From: Methylohalomonas sp034521715
GTDB taxonomy: Bacteria; Pseudomonadota; Gammaproteobacteria; Methylohalomonadales; Methylohalomonadaceae
Length of the DNA: 64,000 nucleotides
Assembly (NCBI GenBank): GCA_034521715.1
Contig: JAXHLY010000006.1
Span: forward strand, 19,899 to 83,898
Direction of reading: 5' to 3'
Shown: positions 47,233-57,261 of the stretch, in pieces
Numbering within the stretch: position 1 is the stretch's first letter
Layout: each line of letters opens with the position of its first letter
Program-made: the position numbers and the translations under genes
The notes under the pieces: generated by a model
What the model saw: only the letters and a program-made list of their open reading frames with translations
The model's database searches: none
What the model was told of the DNA's origin: nothing

Positions 47233-50200
47233 ATGAAGCAGGCTCAGCAACATCACCGGCGGCAAGGCGCCAGCGAGGCGGCACCGCCCCTGAAACTCGG
47301 TATCCCCGGCTTTGCATATGCCGATCTGCACGATCCGGCCCGGCTCGGGGAACTGCTCGAGGTTTTTGACCGCGAGGCCGCGGCCAGTCACCCGGAACTG
47401 TTTGCCGAATTCCAGGCCTACCGCCAGTCCAGGGGCAAGGATCTGACGCCGGAGCAAATATCCGACCTGCTGGTACGCATGACCCCGCTGGTAGGCGATT
47501 TCGTCGCCCGACTGTTCAATGTCACCGAGCTACGGGCCGAGCAGGCCGCCGCCATACGCCGCGAGGTGGATACCATCTTCGGCTTCAAGAACGAGGTTGT
47601 AGCCAAGGCCAAGGCCGCCGTCAAAAAGGAAAATCCCGACGACTGGGACAGCGACCGCATCCGCCGTGCCATTGAGCGCCTGACACAACTGCTGGGCGAC
47701 GACCACGCGGATATCGAGTTCCGGACCACCAGCGCCGGCCTGCGCCTGCACCGGGCCGCCGAGGTGCCGGAGTCGGATGATGCGCAGACAGTCCTCAAGG
47801 CGCTGCGCGGCGACGACTGAGGCCGCCGGCACTGTTGGCGGACGAACTGGAGTTGTCCGCGGCCGAGGCGCTCACCGGGATATACCGGATCCTGCAGCGT
47901 TGGTGTGTACTTGCTACCACTAATAGCCAGATACAGCAGCTTGTGGCAGGCTGGGCCAGCTTCAAGTCGCCAAAAAAAACCGATTTTGATCACCTGGTGG
48001 AGCACGACCGGGCGGATTACGGCGATTATTCGGCCTGGCTCGCGCCGGCGCACGAGCGCCGCCGCCGCGACGGCTTTGCGCTGACGGATCATCGCGCCGA
48101 CCAGCGCGAGGTGCAGTACGAGGTCGATCACTGCATCTACTGTCACGAACGCGATACCGACTCCTGCTCCAAGGGCATGCGCAACAAGCGTGTGCCGGCC
48201 GCACGCCCCGCCGAAGGACCGTTTCAAGGTCAATCCGCTGGGTGTCACCCTGACAGGCTGCCCGCTGGGCGAGAAAATCTCCGAGATGCACGTCATCAAG
48301 CGCCAGGGCGACAATATCGGCGCCCTTGCCCTGGTGATTATCGACAATCCCATGTGCCCCGGCACCGGCCATCGCATCTGCAATGACTGCATGAAGGGCT
48401 GCATCTACCAGAAGACCGAGCCGGTCAATATCCCGCAGATCGAGACCAATGTACTGACCGACGTGCTGTTCATGCCCTGGGGCTTCGAGATCTACTCGTT
48501 CCTGACCCGCTGGAACCCGCTCAACATCGAACGCCCTCATGCCCTGCCCTACAACGGCAAGAACGTCATGGTGGTGGGCATGGGCCCGGCCGGCTATACC
48601 CTGGCGCACTACCTGCTGAACGAGGGCTTCGGCGTGGTCGGCGTGGACGCGCTCAAGATCGAGCCGCTGCCGAAGGAGCTGACAGGCGACAAAAATAATC
48701 CGCCGCAGCCGATCCACGATTTCAACAGCCTGTACGAGGAACTCGACAAGCGCACCATGATCGGCTTCGGCGGCGTTGCCGAATACGGCATTACCGTGCG
48801 CTGGGACAAGAACTTTCTCAAGGTCATCTATCTCGACCTGCTGCGCCGGCATGCCTTCCGCTGCTATGGCGGCGTACGTTTCGGCGGCACCCTGACCATC
48901 GAGGAGGCCTGGGATCTGGGTTTCGACCATATCGCCATTGCCAGCGGTGCCGGCAAACCGACCATCATCGGCCTGAAAAACAACCTGATCCGCGGCATCC
49001 GCAAGGCCTCGGACTTCCTCATGGCACTGCAGCTGACCGGTGCTGCCAAGGCCGACTCCATGGCCAATCTCCAGGTCCGGCTGCCGGCCCGGGTCATCGG
49101 CGGCGGTCTCACAGGCATCGATACCACCACCGAAGTAATGGCTTACTATCAGGTCCAGGTCGAGAAGATGCTGAACCGCTATGAGAAGCTGGTCGCCACC
49201 CAGGGTGAGGCGGCGATCCGCAGTGCCTATGATCGTGAAGAACTCGAGATCCTCGACGAATTCCTCGAACACGGCCGCGCCATCCGCGCCGAGCGCGAGC
49301 GCGCTGCCAGTGCCGGCGAGGAGCCCGATTTCGCGCCCCTGATTGAGCAATGGGGCGGCGTGACCATGTTCTATCGCAAGGCCATGCACGATTCACCGGC
49401 CTACCGCCAGAACCACGAGGAGATTACCAAGGCGCTGGAGGAAGGCATTCGCCTGGCCGAGGGCATGAGCCCGAAGGAGGCCGTACCGGACGAATACGAG
49501 GCTCTGAAGGCGGTCAAATTCGATAAATTCGAACAGCAGGACGGCAAATGGGTGAAAACCGACAGCGAGGTCGAGGTCCCGCTACGGAGCCTGTTCATCG
49601 CCGCCGGCACCTCGCCGAACACGATCTACGAACAGGAGCACCCCTATACCTTCCGCATGGACGCCAAGTTCTTCCAGCGCTATGAACCGAAATGGGATGA
49701 CGCCGACCTACCGGAACTGGTGCCCGTCGACGATGAACCCCAGCCGAAAATAGGCCGGCCGGCGCCACTGACCTCATATCACAAGCACGGCAAATTCATA
49801 TCCTTTTATGGCGACAACCATCCGGTCTACGCTGGTAACGTCGTCAAGGCCATGGCCAGCGCCAAGGACGGGTATCCGTACGTGGTGGATTTATTCAGGC
49901 ACGAGCTCGCAACCCTTGACCCGGCCGAACAACCGCAACGCGAGGCCGCCCTCGAACAGCTGCATCAGCGGCTGGATGAGGAACTGACCGCCACCGTGGT
50001 CGAGGTCAACCGCCTGACGCCGACAATTATCGAGGTCATCGTCAGCGCGCCCATGCAGGCGCGCAAATTCCATCCCGGCCAGTTCTACCGGGTCCAGAAC
50101 CTCGAGCAGCTGGCACCGGTTGTGGAGGGTACCAGCCTGACGGCCGAGGGCATTGCCCTGACTGGTGCCTGGGTCGACAAGGAGCAGGGCCTGATTTCAC

Positions 50201-50980
50201 TGATTGCGCTGGAAATGGGCGCATCATCGCGACTGTGCGCGCTGTGGCAGCCCGGCGATCCGCTGGTGGTCATGGGGGTCACCGGCGCACCGACCGAAAT
50301 TGAGAACAATGAAACCGTGATGCTGGTCGGCGGCGGCCTCGGCAATGCCGTGCAGTTTTCCATCGGCAAGGCCTTCCGCAACGCCGGCAGCCGGGTCATC
50401 TACTTTCGCCGGCTATAAACACACCGAGGATGTGTTCAAGGTCAAGGACATCGAGGAGGCCTCGGATGTTATCATCTGGTCAGTGGACCCCGATCCCGGC
50501 GTCAAACCGATCCCGACGACACGGCCCCAGGACAAGACCTATATCGGCAATATCATCGAGGCGATGGTAGCCTACGGTCATGGCGAACTCGGCGAACAGG
50601 AAATCCCCCTGAACGAGGTCGACCGCATGATTGTCATCGGCTCCGACCGGATGATGGCCGCAGTCAAGGAGGCCAGGCACGGCGTGCTGCAGCCGTACCT
50701 GAAGCCGGATCACTACGCCATCGGCTCCATTAATTCGCCCATGCAGTGCATGATGAAGGGCGTCTGCGCGCAGTGCCTGTGCAAGCACATCGATCCGAAG
50801 ACCGGAGAGGAATACTTCGTCTATTCCTGCTACAACCAGGACCAGGAACTGGAGCGGGTCGATTTCCCGAACCTGAATGGCCGGCTGCGCCAGAACAGCG
50901 TCCAGGAAAAGCTCTCGAACCAGTGGCTGAATCACCTGTTTGAACTGGAGTACTTTCCCAGGCCCGCCACGAACGGCTGA
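47233..50980 (+). CDS. Giant Fe-S/FAD pyridine-nucleotide oxidoreductase (GltD-like plus PyrK-like; three frameshifts)
   Basis: About 1,250 codons. An amino helical domain of unknown role (FAYADLHDPARLGELLEVFD) is followed by a Cys-rich Fe-S region (CIYCHERDTDSC and CPGTGHRICNDCMKGCIYQK, similar to the GltD amino domain). A dinucleotide-binding fold follows (VMVVGMGPAGYTLAHYLLNE, RVIGGGLTGIDTTTE). The carboxy third is ferredoxin-reductase/PyrK-like (KFHPGQFYRVQN, MLVGGGLGNAVQF, QCMMKGVCAQCLC for a 2Fe-2S-type site). Breaks lie near 47812, 48215 and 50412. It belongs to a widespread but uncharacterised family of large oxidoreductases; it likely splits or routes electrons between NAD(P)H and an unknown partner. 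Confidence 0.88.
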
Positions 50981-51122
50981 AAAGCCCTTTGCCGCCGCTC
51001 CGGGAGATGAGCTGTGGTTCACATCCCGGGACGATCACATGCTGTTCCGGCTAACATTCTGCTACGATATTCCCCTAGAATACCGACTGGATAACTGGCA
51101 GGCAGATTGGGACATTTTCGTT

Positions 51123-52007
51123 ATGATGAGTAAATCCGAAACGGCGGCCATTCTGCGCTCCCTGCGCAAAATACCGCTCTTCAACTCGCTCAATGACGCC
51201 GAACTCAGGGCCATTCTTGAGGCGCCGGAAAACGGGATCGAATCATACCCAAGCAAGAAACACATTGTCCGCGAGGCCGAGCTTGGCGACTGCATGTATG
51301 TGATTGTCGAGGGCAGCGTCGAAGTCATGATACGGGCCGAGTCAGGCGGACGCGATATTACGATTGCCACCCTTTACGCCGGTGATTTCTTTGGCGAGCA
51401 GGCACTGCTGCCAGGCGGGACCGGGCGCCGCAATGCCAGTGTACGCGCAATGCATGACTGCAAGGTATTCCAGATTGCCAAGAAGTATGTGCTGCTCAAT
51501 ATACAGCAGGAAGACTTTGATGAAGTCGATTCCGAAGATGTGACCGTTACCAATTTTGTCGAAACACCGGAAGACAAGGATATCAAGGATCTTCTGAAAA
51601 GCATGCGACTGTTCCGCAGCCTGAAGCCGCAGGAGATAGAAACTTTCCGGGAGTGGACGGAAGTGGTCGATGTCGGGCCTGGCGAGTTTGTCATCAAGGA
51701 AGACCAACCGGGTGAGCACCTGTTTATCGTACTGGATGGCACGGTTGAAATATTCCTCCTGGACAACGAAGGCAAGGTTGTTATTCTGGCCCAGCATAAA
51801 CGCGGCAATTATTTCGGTGAGCAGGCGCTGATGCCCGGCAGTGACGGCAAGCGTAACGCCTACGTACGAATGGATCAGAAGGGCCGGCTTCTGAAAGTGC
51901 CGAAACAGTATTTCCGCCTGTTACTTGACCGCGATAGCAAACTCGCGGAGACGCTCGGCAAGATCGGCAAGCTGCAAAAAGACGTTAATACCAAGCTGGC
52001 GGATTAG
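51123..52007 (+). CDS. Double cyclic-nucleotide-binding domain protein
   Basis: About 294 residues with two CAP_ED domains and no recognisable output domain. Phosphate-binding cassettes are FFGEQALLPGGTGRRNASVR (about residue 95) and YFGEQALMPGSDGKRNAYVR (about residue 240), both keeping the FGE...R pattern needed for cAMP or cGMP contact. There is no DNA-binding helix or membrane segment. It follows the giant oxidoreductase by about 140 bases and precedes an ABC exporter, so it may be a cyclic-nucleotide-controlled regulatory subunit of one of them; that is inference. Start 51123 or 51126. Confidence 0.88.
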   Translation: MMSKSETAAILRSLRKIPLFNSLNDAELRAILEAPENGIESYPSKKHIVREAELGDCMYVIVEGSVEVMIRAESGGRDITIATLYAGDFFGEQALLPGGTGRRNASVRAMHDCKVFQIAKKYVLLNIQQEDFDEVDSEDVTVTNFVETPEDKDIKDLLKSMRLFRSLKPQEIETFREWTEVVDVGPGEFVIKEDQPGEHLFIVLDGTVEIFLLDNEGKVVILAQHKRGNYFGEQALMPGSDGKRNAYVRMDQKGRLLKVPKQYFRLLLDRDSKLAETLGKIGKLQKDVNTKLAD

Positions 52008-52080
52008 AGTAGCTGCTGGCCTGACCGGCCATACACTTCTGCCACAATCTGCTGCCTCCCCCGAGGTGTTCAAAGAACTG

Positions 52081-53020
52081 ATGATGAAAGCTCTGGAGAT
52101 TCAGGGGCTCAGGAAGACCTATGCAAGCGGTCTGCAGGCCCTGCGCGGGATTGATCTTGATGTTGCGGAGGGTGATTTTTTTGCCCTGCTCGGGCCGAAT
52201 GGAGCCGGCAAATCAACCACTATTGGTATTATCACTTCCCTGGTGCGCAAAAGCGCCGGCCGCATTACTGTGTTTGACCATGACCTCGATATAGAAATAT
52301 CCGCCGCCAAGGCCTGCATCGGCATAGTACCCCAGGAAATCAACTTCTCGCAGTTTGAAACGTGCTGGGAGATAGTTGTCAACCAGGCCGGTTATTACGG
52401 CATCCCGCGTAATCTTGCAAAGCAGCGCGCGGAAAAGTACCTGAACCAGCTCGGGTTGTGGGAGCGGCGTTTTGCGCGGTCACGCACGCTCTCCGGCGGA
52501 CTCAAACGCCGACCTGATGATTGCCCGCGCACTGGTGCACGAACCACGCCTGTTAATACTTGACGAACCAACGGCTGGTGTCGACGTTGAATTGCGCCGA
52601 TCAATGTGGGATTTCCTGACCGGCCTCAACAACAAGGGAACGACCATTGTGCTGACTACACACTATCTGGAAGAAGCGGAAAATCTATGCAAGAAAATCG
52701 CTATTATCGACCATGGCATAATCATCGAGAATACCAGCATGAAACAGCTTCTCGCCAAGCTCAATACCGAGACACTAATACTGGATCTGAATACGCGCCT
52801 GGACAGTGTACCACAGTTCACTGACTGCCGCACACGGCTTATCGATCCTTACTGTCTGGAAATCGAAATAAATAAAACTGCAGGACTCAATACACTATTC
52901 AAGGAACTCGATGCCAGGTCAATTCAGGTACATAGTCTGCGTAATAAAAGTAATCGGCTTGAAGAACTTTTCATGTCTCTGGTCAAGAACAACAAACAAA
53001 CGAGTAGTGTATCTGCATGA
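52081..53020 (+). CDS. ABC-2 type exporter ATP-binding protein (one frameshift)
   Basis: About 312 residues: Walker A LLGPNGAGKSTTIGII, Q loop IGIVPQEINFSQFE, signature LSGG, Walker B RLLILDEPTAGVDVELRR and the H-loop TTHYLEEAENLC. A carboxy extension resembles YadG-type exporters. One extra C near 52513 breaks the frame right after LSGGLKRR. It overlaps the permease start in an ATGA. Substrate unknown; relatives export drugs or lipid-linked compounds. Confidence 0.92.
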
Positions 53021-53790
53021 ATTTCCATCAGCAATCAGTCGCTTACCAGACCATGGTGGTCAAGGAAGTCGGCCGTTTCATGCGCATATGGATACAGACG
53101 CTGCTGCCGCCGGCTATCAGCATGACACTGTATTTCATTATATTCGGGAATCTGATCGGCTCACGAATCGGTGAAATGGGTGGTTTCTCCTACATGCAAT
53201 ATATCGCGCCCGGCATTATCATGATGTCCATCATCAATAATTCATATGCCAATGTGGTTTCTTCATTTTTCGGTGCCAAATTCCAGAAACATATCGAAGA
53301 GATGCTGGTCTCACCTATTCCGAATTATCTGATCCTGGCCGGATATATTACAGGCGGAGTTACGCGCGGTTTGCTGGTAGGGCTGATAGTTTCGATTGTA
53401 GCTTTATTTTTTACCGACCTGCATGTATACAGCTACACCCTTATGATCGGAGTGGTACTGCTGACTTCTGTCCTGTTTTCGCTGGGTGGTATGATTAATG
53501 GCATCTTTGCCAAGAAATTTGATGATATTTCCATTATTCCGACTTTTATTCTGACGCCATTTACCTATCTTGGTGGTGTATTTTATTCAATCGATCTGTT
53601 GCCGGAATTCTGGCAGAAAGTATCATTGTTCAATCCAATACTCTACATGGTCAATGCCTTCCGCTATGGCATGCTCGGTGTCTCTGATATTAACGCATTT
53701 TATGCCCTTGGAATTATTTGTATTTTTGTTATCGGGCTCAGCCTGTTTTGTTTGTATCTTCTGAACCGCGGCATCGGTGTTAAATCCTGA
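53017..53790 (+). CDS. ABC-2 type exporter permease
   Basis: The 257-residue protein has six membrane helices and the ABC-2 pattern seen in YadH: QTLLPPAISMTLYFIIFGNL, YIAPGIIMMSIINNSYANVV, FILTPFTYLGGVFYSIDLLP and FNPILYMVNAFRYGMLGVSD. It pairs with the preceding ATPase. It is translationally coupled and ends two bases from the convergent dehydrogenase gene. Intact. Confidence 0.94.
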   Translation: MNFHQQSVAYQTMVVKEVGRFMRIWIQTLLPPAISMTLYFIIFGNLIGSRIGEMGGFSYMQYIAPGIIMMSIINNSYANVVSSFFGAKFQKHIEEMLVSPIPNYLILAGYITGGVTRGLLVGLIVSIVALFFTDLHVYSYTLMIGVVLLTSVLFSLGGMINGIFAKKFDDISIIPTFILTPFTYLGGVFYSIDLLPEFWQKVSLFNPILYMVNAFRYGMLGVSDINAFYALGIICIFVIGLSLFCLYLLNRGIGVKS

Positions 53791-53791
53791 G

Positions 53792-54815
53792 TCAGGCGGG
53801 GAGATAATCCTGCAACCGTTCCACTATCGCCCGTGTATACTCGGTGTGTACCCAGCCGACCACCAATATCCGCCGTACACTCACCATCTGCAATAGCTGA
53901 AAGCAGCGACAAGCGAAGCGCATGGCCGAGTTCATAACGATCAATATGATCCAGCAGCATGCCAAATGCCAGCAATATGCCGGTGGGATTGCACTTATTC
54001 TGCCCTGCAATATCCGGTGCCGTACCACCCGAGGGATCGAACATGGCGATATCGACCTCGTCATCCTCAGTAAAACTGAAGTTACCGCTGGCGCCGGTGC
54101 CAATACTACCGGCAAGACCACTGGCCATATCCGAAAGAAAATCACCATATTCATTCAGAACAAGCACGACCTCGAATTTCTCGGGGTGTAGTGCTAGCTT
54201 GGCCAGCAAAGCATCGAACAATTCCACATGATGCTCAACGTCTGGAAACTCCTTGTGGACTTCCTCGACTACTGACTGGAACAGGCCATCTGTAGCTTTC
54301 TGAATGGTATGTTTTGAAGAGGAGGTAACATTAAGTTTTTTATCCCGAGCAAAGCGAAAGGCAAAACGTGCGGCCTGACGGCATGGATCACGCTCAACAA
54401 TTCGTATGGAAATAGCGGCATCTTTGCCCACCAGGCGGCCAGGATCATCGTAGGTACCACCTGTTGCAATACGTACTATATAAAGAAACAGATCTTCCTT
54501 GAAATTTGACGTAATACCTTTGATGGATATCACCGGCCTCAGTATAACACTGAAATTACATAGCCTCCTGATAACTGCATTGGGGCTGATATCCTTTGTA
54601 ATAGTCGGATATTTCAATGCAATCTTGTTGGTCTGCATTGATTTCTCGACCTGTTTGAATAATTTTCTATCCTGTTTCTCACGGTTCTCAAGCGTCAGGT
54701 CGAGTGTCTGAAAATCGAATTCCAGTGGCAATGTATCGGCGACGACATATACAGACTGCTGCAATTCGGCAGCAATACCGTCACCCATCAGTTCTGTTAT
54801 CGTTACTTTGTCCAT
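53792..54815 (-). CDS. Isocitrate/isopropylmalate dehydrogenase family protein (divergent; one frameshift)
   Basis: About 340 residues with the beta-decarboxylating dehydrogenase fold: ITELMGDGIAAELQQSV at the start, a metal/NAD block LVLNEYGDFLSDMASGLAGS and MFDPSGGTAPDIAGQNKCNP near the end. After a shift near 53860 it ends WVHTEYTRAIVERLQDYLPA. Motifs depart from standard Icd and LeuB (for example FDPSGGTAPDIAG instead of EPxHGSAPDIAG, and an inserted Glu-Tyr after LVLN), so the substrate is uncertain. It is the last gene of the wall-cluster operon, 17 bases after queD. Confidence 0.78.
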
Positions 54816-54832
54816 GGTTCAAACCATACTAA

Positions 54833-55216
54833 TCATAAGCGACCATCGCGTTCTATATCGCCCGTATAGATACAACCGCTTTGTGGATTTTCCTGTATTA
54901 CGATTCTACTCAGGCCTGGCAGATCCCCGGCAAGCCGATCCCAGATCCATCTCGCCAGCAGTTCAGTAGTCGGGTTTTCGAGTCCGCCTATATCATTCAG
55001 GACCTTGTGATCGAGCTCCTGGCGCACAGCCTGGATCTTGCCATCAAGCTCTGCAAAATCCATTACCCAGCCGGTTCCCTTTTGTACCGGGCCCGTGACA
55101 TGAACCTGGATGATAAAAGTATGGCCATGCATACGGGCACAGGGGTGTCCCGCTGATATCGCCGACAGATAGCGCCCCGCCTCTATGGTGAATTTGCGGT
55201 ACAGGGTTGTGGCCAT
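54833..55216 (-). CDS. queD: QueD-like 6-carboxy-tetrahydropterin synthase
   Basis: The 127-residue protein matches the QueD fold: MATTLYRKFTIEAGRYL, HPCARMHGHTFIIQV with the catalytic Cys and two zinc His, WVMDFAELDGKIQAV, ELDHKVLNDIGGLENPTTEL and a final IVIQENPQSGCIYTG. The enzyme makes 6-carboxytetrahydropterin for queuosine. The first zinc ligand normally found in FxxEAAHRL is absent: the sequence reads EAGRYL. It may be a paralogue with changed activity or simply mis-sequenced. Start 55216 fits the family; an in-frame extension to 55330 does not. It lies 13 bases after the aminotransferase. Confidence 0.85.
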   Translation of the reverse strand: MATTLYRKFTIEAGRYLSAISAGHPCARMHGHTFIIQVHVTGPVQKGTGWVMDFAELDGKIQAVRQELDHKVLNDIGGLENPTTELLARWIWDRLAGDLPGLSRIVIQENPQSGCIYTGDIERDGRL

Positions 55217-55229
55217 AACCGTCGGGCCG

Positions 55230-56090
55230 TCAGGCCGGATCCTGTATCTTTCCAGCACAGAAGTCATTCTTGAACTTCCGGTAAGCACGTGTGGCCCGCT
55301 GCCAGAGCGGTCCCGGCACCCCTTCACCAACGGGTCTGCCGTCCAATCTTGTCACCGGCACGATTTCCTGTGTTGAACTGGTTATCCAGATTTCATCAGC
55401 TGCATATAAATCCTTTTCACTAACTGTGACTTCATCACAGTCCATTCCCTCCTCTCTAAGCAGATCGATAACCAGATCACGGGTAATACCCGGTAATAAC
55501 CGTTCACTCTTTGGTGGTGTCAGTATATGATTATCATGACAGATAAAAACATTGCTGGCAGCCCCTTCAGTAACCTGCCCGTCGCGTATAAGTATAGCCT
55601 CTTTGGCATCGGACATATATGCCTCATAACGGAGTAATACTCCGGGCAATAGCGTAATCGCCTTTATATGGCACCACTGCCAGCGAATATCTTCGCGCAC
55701 AATTGCTCCAACGCCAACGCGATTATCGGCTTGCAGCAGGGGTTTTGTCATAACAAAAACAGTTGGCATCAGATCAGTAGTAAATAAATGATCGCGAGCG
55801 GATACACCCCGGGTTACTTGCAAATAAATTGACTGATCATCGCCCTTGTTATCACTGATGAGTCTTTTAAAAATAGCCTCCCATTCAGGGGCAGTCAGTG
55901 GATTGTGCATGTGGATAAGTTTTAGACTTCTTTCCAGGCGCAGCAGATGCTCATGCAACCTGAAAATTCGCCGATTATAAACCGGGATCACCTCATAGAC
56001 GCCATCACCAAAAGTAAAACCACGATCAAGTGGTGATATCCGCGCCTCTTCCAGTGGCATAAAGTCACCATTCAAGTATACCGTGGACAT
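55230..56090 (-). CDS. D-amino acid aminotransferase (class IV PLP enzyme)
   Basis: The 286-residue fold-type IV protein shows the start VYLNGDFMPLEEARISPLDR GFTFGDGVYEVIPVYNRRIF, the PLP lysine in HIKAITLLPGVLL, GQVTEGAASNVFI and the SSTQEIVPVTRLDGRPVGEG end. It matches D-alanine aminotransferase more than branched-chain or aminodeoxychorismate enzymes because of its position after dacA, where a dat gene is usual in this cluster. It likely interconverts D-amino acids and 2-oxo acids for wall precursors. It begins five bases after dacA stops. Confidence 0.9.
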   Translation of the reverse strand: MSTVYLNGDFMPLEEARISPLDRGFTFGDGVYEVIPVYNRRIFRLHEHLLRLERSLKLIHMHNPLTAPEWEAIFKRLISDNKGDDQSIYLQVTRGVSARDHLFTTDLMPTVFVMTKPLLQADNRVGVGAIVREDIRWQWCHIKAITLLPGVLLRYEAYMSDAKEAILIRDGQVTEGAASNVFICHDNHILTPPKSERLLPGITRDLVIDLLREEGMDCDEVTVSEKDLYAADEIWITSSTQEIVPVTRLDGRPVGEGVPGPLWQRATRAYRKFKNDFCAGKIQDPA

Positions 56091-56094
56091 CCAA

Positions 56095-57231
56095 TCACTC
56101 CAGCATCAGCTTGATGCTGTCCAATACACGACTGAATATACCTGCCTGCGATATATCATTCAATGCAACAAGCGGTTTCTGGACCAGGGTTTCATCATGT
56201 AATAGTAAAGACAGTGTACCGATAGTCTGCTGCGCATTAACCGGCGCTATAAGCGGATCTGCGATTTCCACCTTCTGCTGCAGTTTACCAGATTCTCTGA
56301 GCGGGACTGTCACATAAAGGTCTTCAGCAAGACCATAGTTAACCTCTTCACTCTCACCTTTCCAGATTCTGGCTGTCCCGATTTCATAACCTGCCTTGGC
56401 AATTCTGACAGTTTCAAAAAAGCGAAAACCATATTCAAGCAGTGACTGACTGTATGAAGTACGCGCCTGAATACCACTGCTACCCATCACAACGGAAATC
56501 AGGCGCATACCGTTGCGTTCTGCCGAGGATACCAGGCAATAGCCGGGATTTTCCGCATGCCCGGTCTTGATGCCATCGACTGAAGGATCACGCCATAACA
56601 GATTATTTCGGTTCGGCTGGGTAATATCATTGTAAGTATATTCCTTGATCGCATGCATACCATAAAGTTCTGGATGATCGCGGATCAATGCCCTGGCAAG
56701 CAACGCCATATCGTGTGCCGTCGTCACATGTCCGGTTGCAGGCATACCGGTGCTGTTCTCAAAGTGAGTATTGTTCATCCCCAGTCTCGAGACATGCTGA
56801 TTCATTAATTGAGCAAAAACCTCCTCTGAGCCGGAGATATGTTCCGCCAGGGCCACGCTCGCGTCATTACCTGACTGGATTATTATGCCCTTGAGCAGCT
56901 CTTCTACTGATACCCTGGTGTCTACTTCGATGAACATGCGCGAACCACCCATACGCCAGGCCTTCTCACTGATCAATACCTGATCATCGAGACTTATATG
57001 ACCTTCCTCCAGCTCCTCGCCAGCAACGTACGCTGTCATCATCTTGGTCAGACTTGCAGGCTCAACTTCCCGTTCAGGATCCTTCTGGGCTATAACATGG
57101 CCGCTATTATAATCAGTCAGAATATATGAGGTGGCATCGCCCGATGGAGGAGATGGTACTATCTGCGCCCGGGCAAGGGGCGATAACACTAATAGCAGTA
57201 CAGAGAAAAAAGTAAATATTCGTAGCGACAT
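56095..57231 (-). CDS. dacA: D-alanyl-D-alanine carboxypeptidase (PBP5/6 type)
   Basis: The intact 378-residue protein has a signal peptide (FFSVLLLVLSPLARAQ), the catalytic motifs ASLTKMMTAYV (SxxK), IIQSGNDASVALAEHI (SGN) and DGIKTGHAENPGYCLVSSAE (KTG), and a carboxy amphipathic anchor (FSRVLDSIKLMLE). It trims the terminal D-Ala of peptidoglycan stems. It sits between rlpA and the aminotransferase as in the conserved elongation cluster. Confidence 0.96.
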   Translation of the reverse strand: MSLRIFTFFSVLLLVLSPLARAQIVPSPPSGDATSYILTDYNSGHVIAQKDPEREVEPASLTKMMTAYVAGEELEEGHISLDDQVLISEKAWRMGGSRMFIEVDTRVSVEELLKGIIIQSGNDASVALAEHISGSEEVFAQLMNQHVSRLGMNNTHFENSTGMPATGHVTTAHDMALLARALIRDHPELYGMHAIKEYTYNDITQPNRNNLLWRDPSVDGIKTGHAENPGYCLVSSAERNGMRLISVVMGSSGIQARTSYSQSLLEYGFRFFETVRIAKAGYEIGTARIWKGESEEVNYGLAEDLYVTVPLRESGKLQQKVEIADPLIAPVNAQQTIGTLSLLLHDETLVQKPLVALNDISQAGIFSRVLDSIKLMLE

Positions 57232-57261
57232 GATTTAATAACTACTCCTGGGCACTGATAA

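Noticed and set aside
47962..49389. 475-codon minus-strand frame opposite the giant oxidoreductase
   Set aside because: It is a shadow of the GC-rich coding strand; the plus strand carries clear Fe-S and nucleotide-binding motifs.
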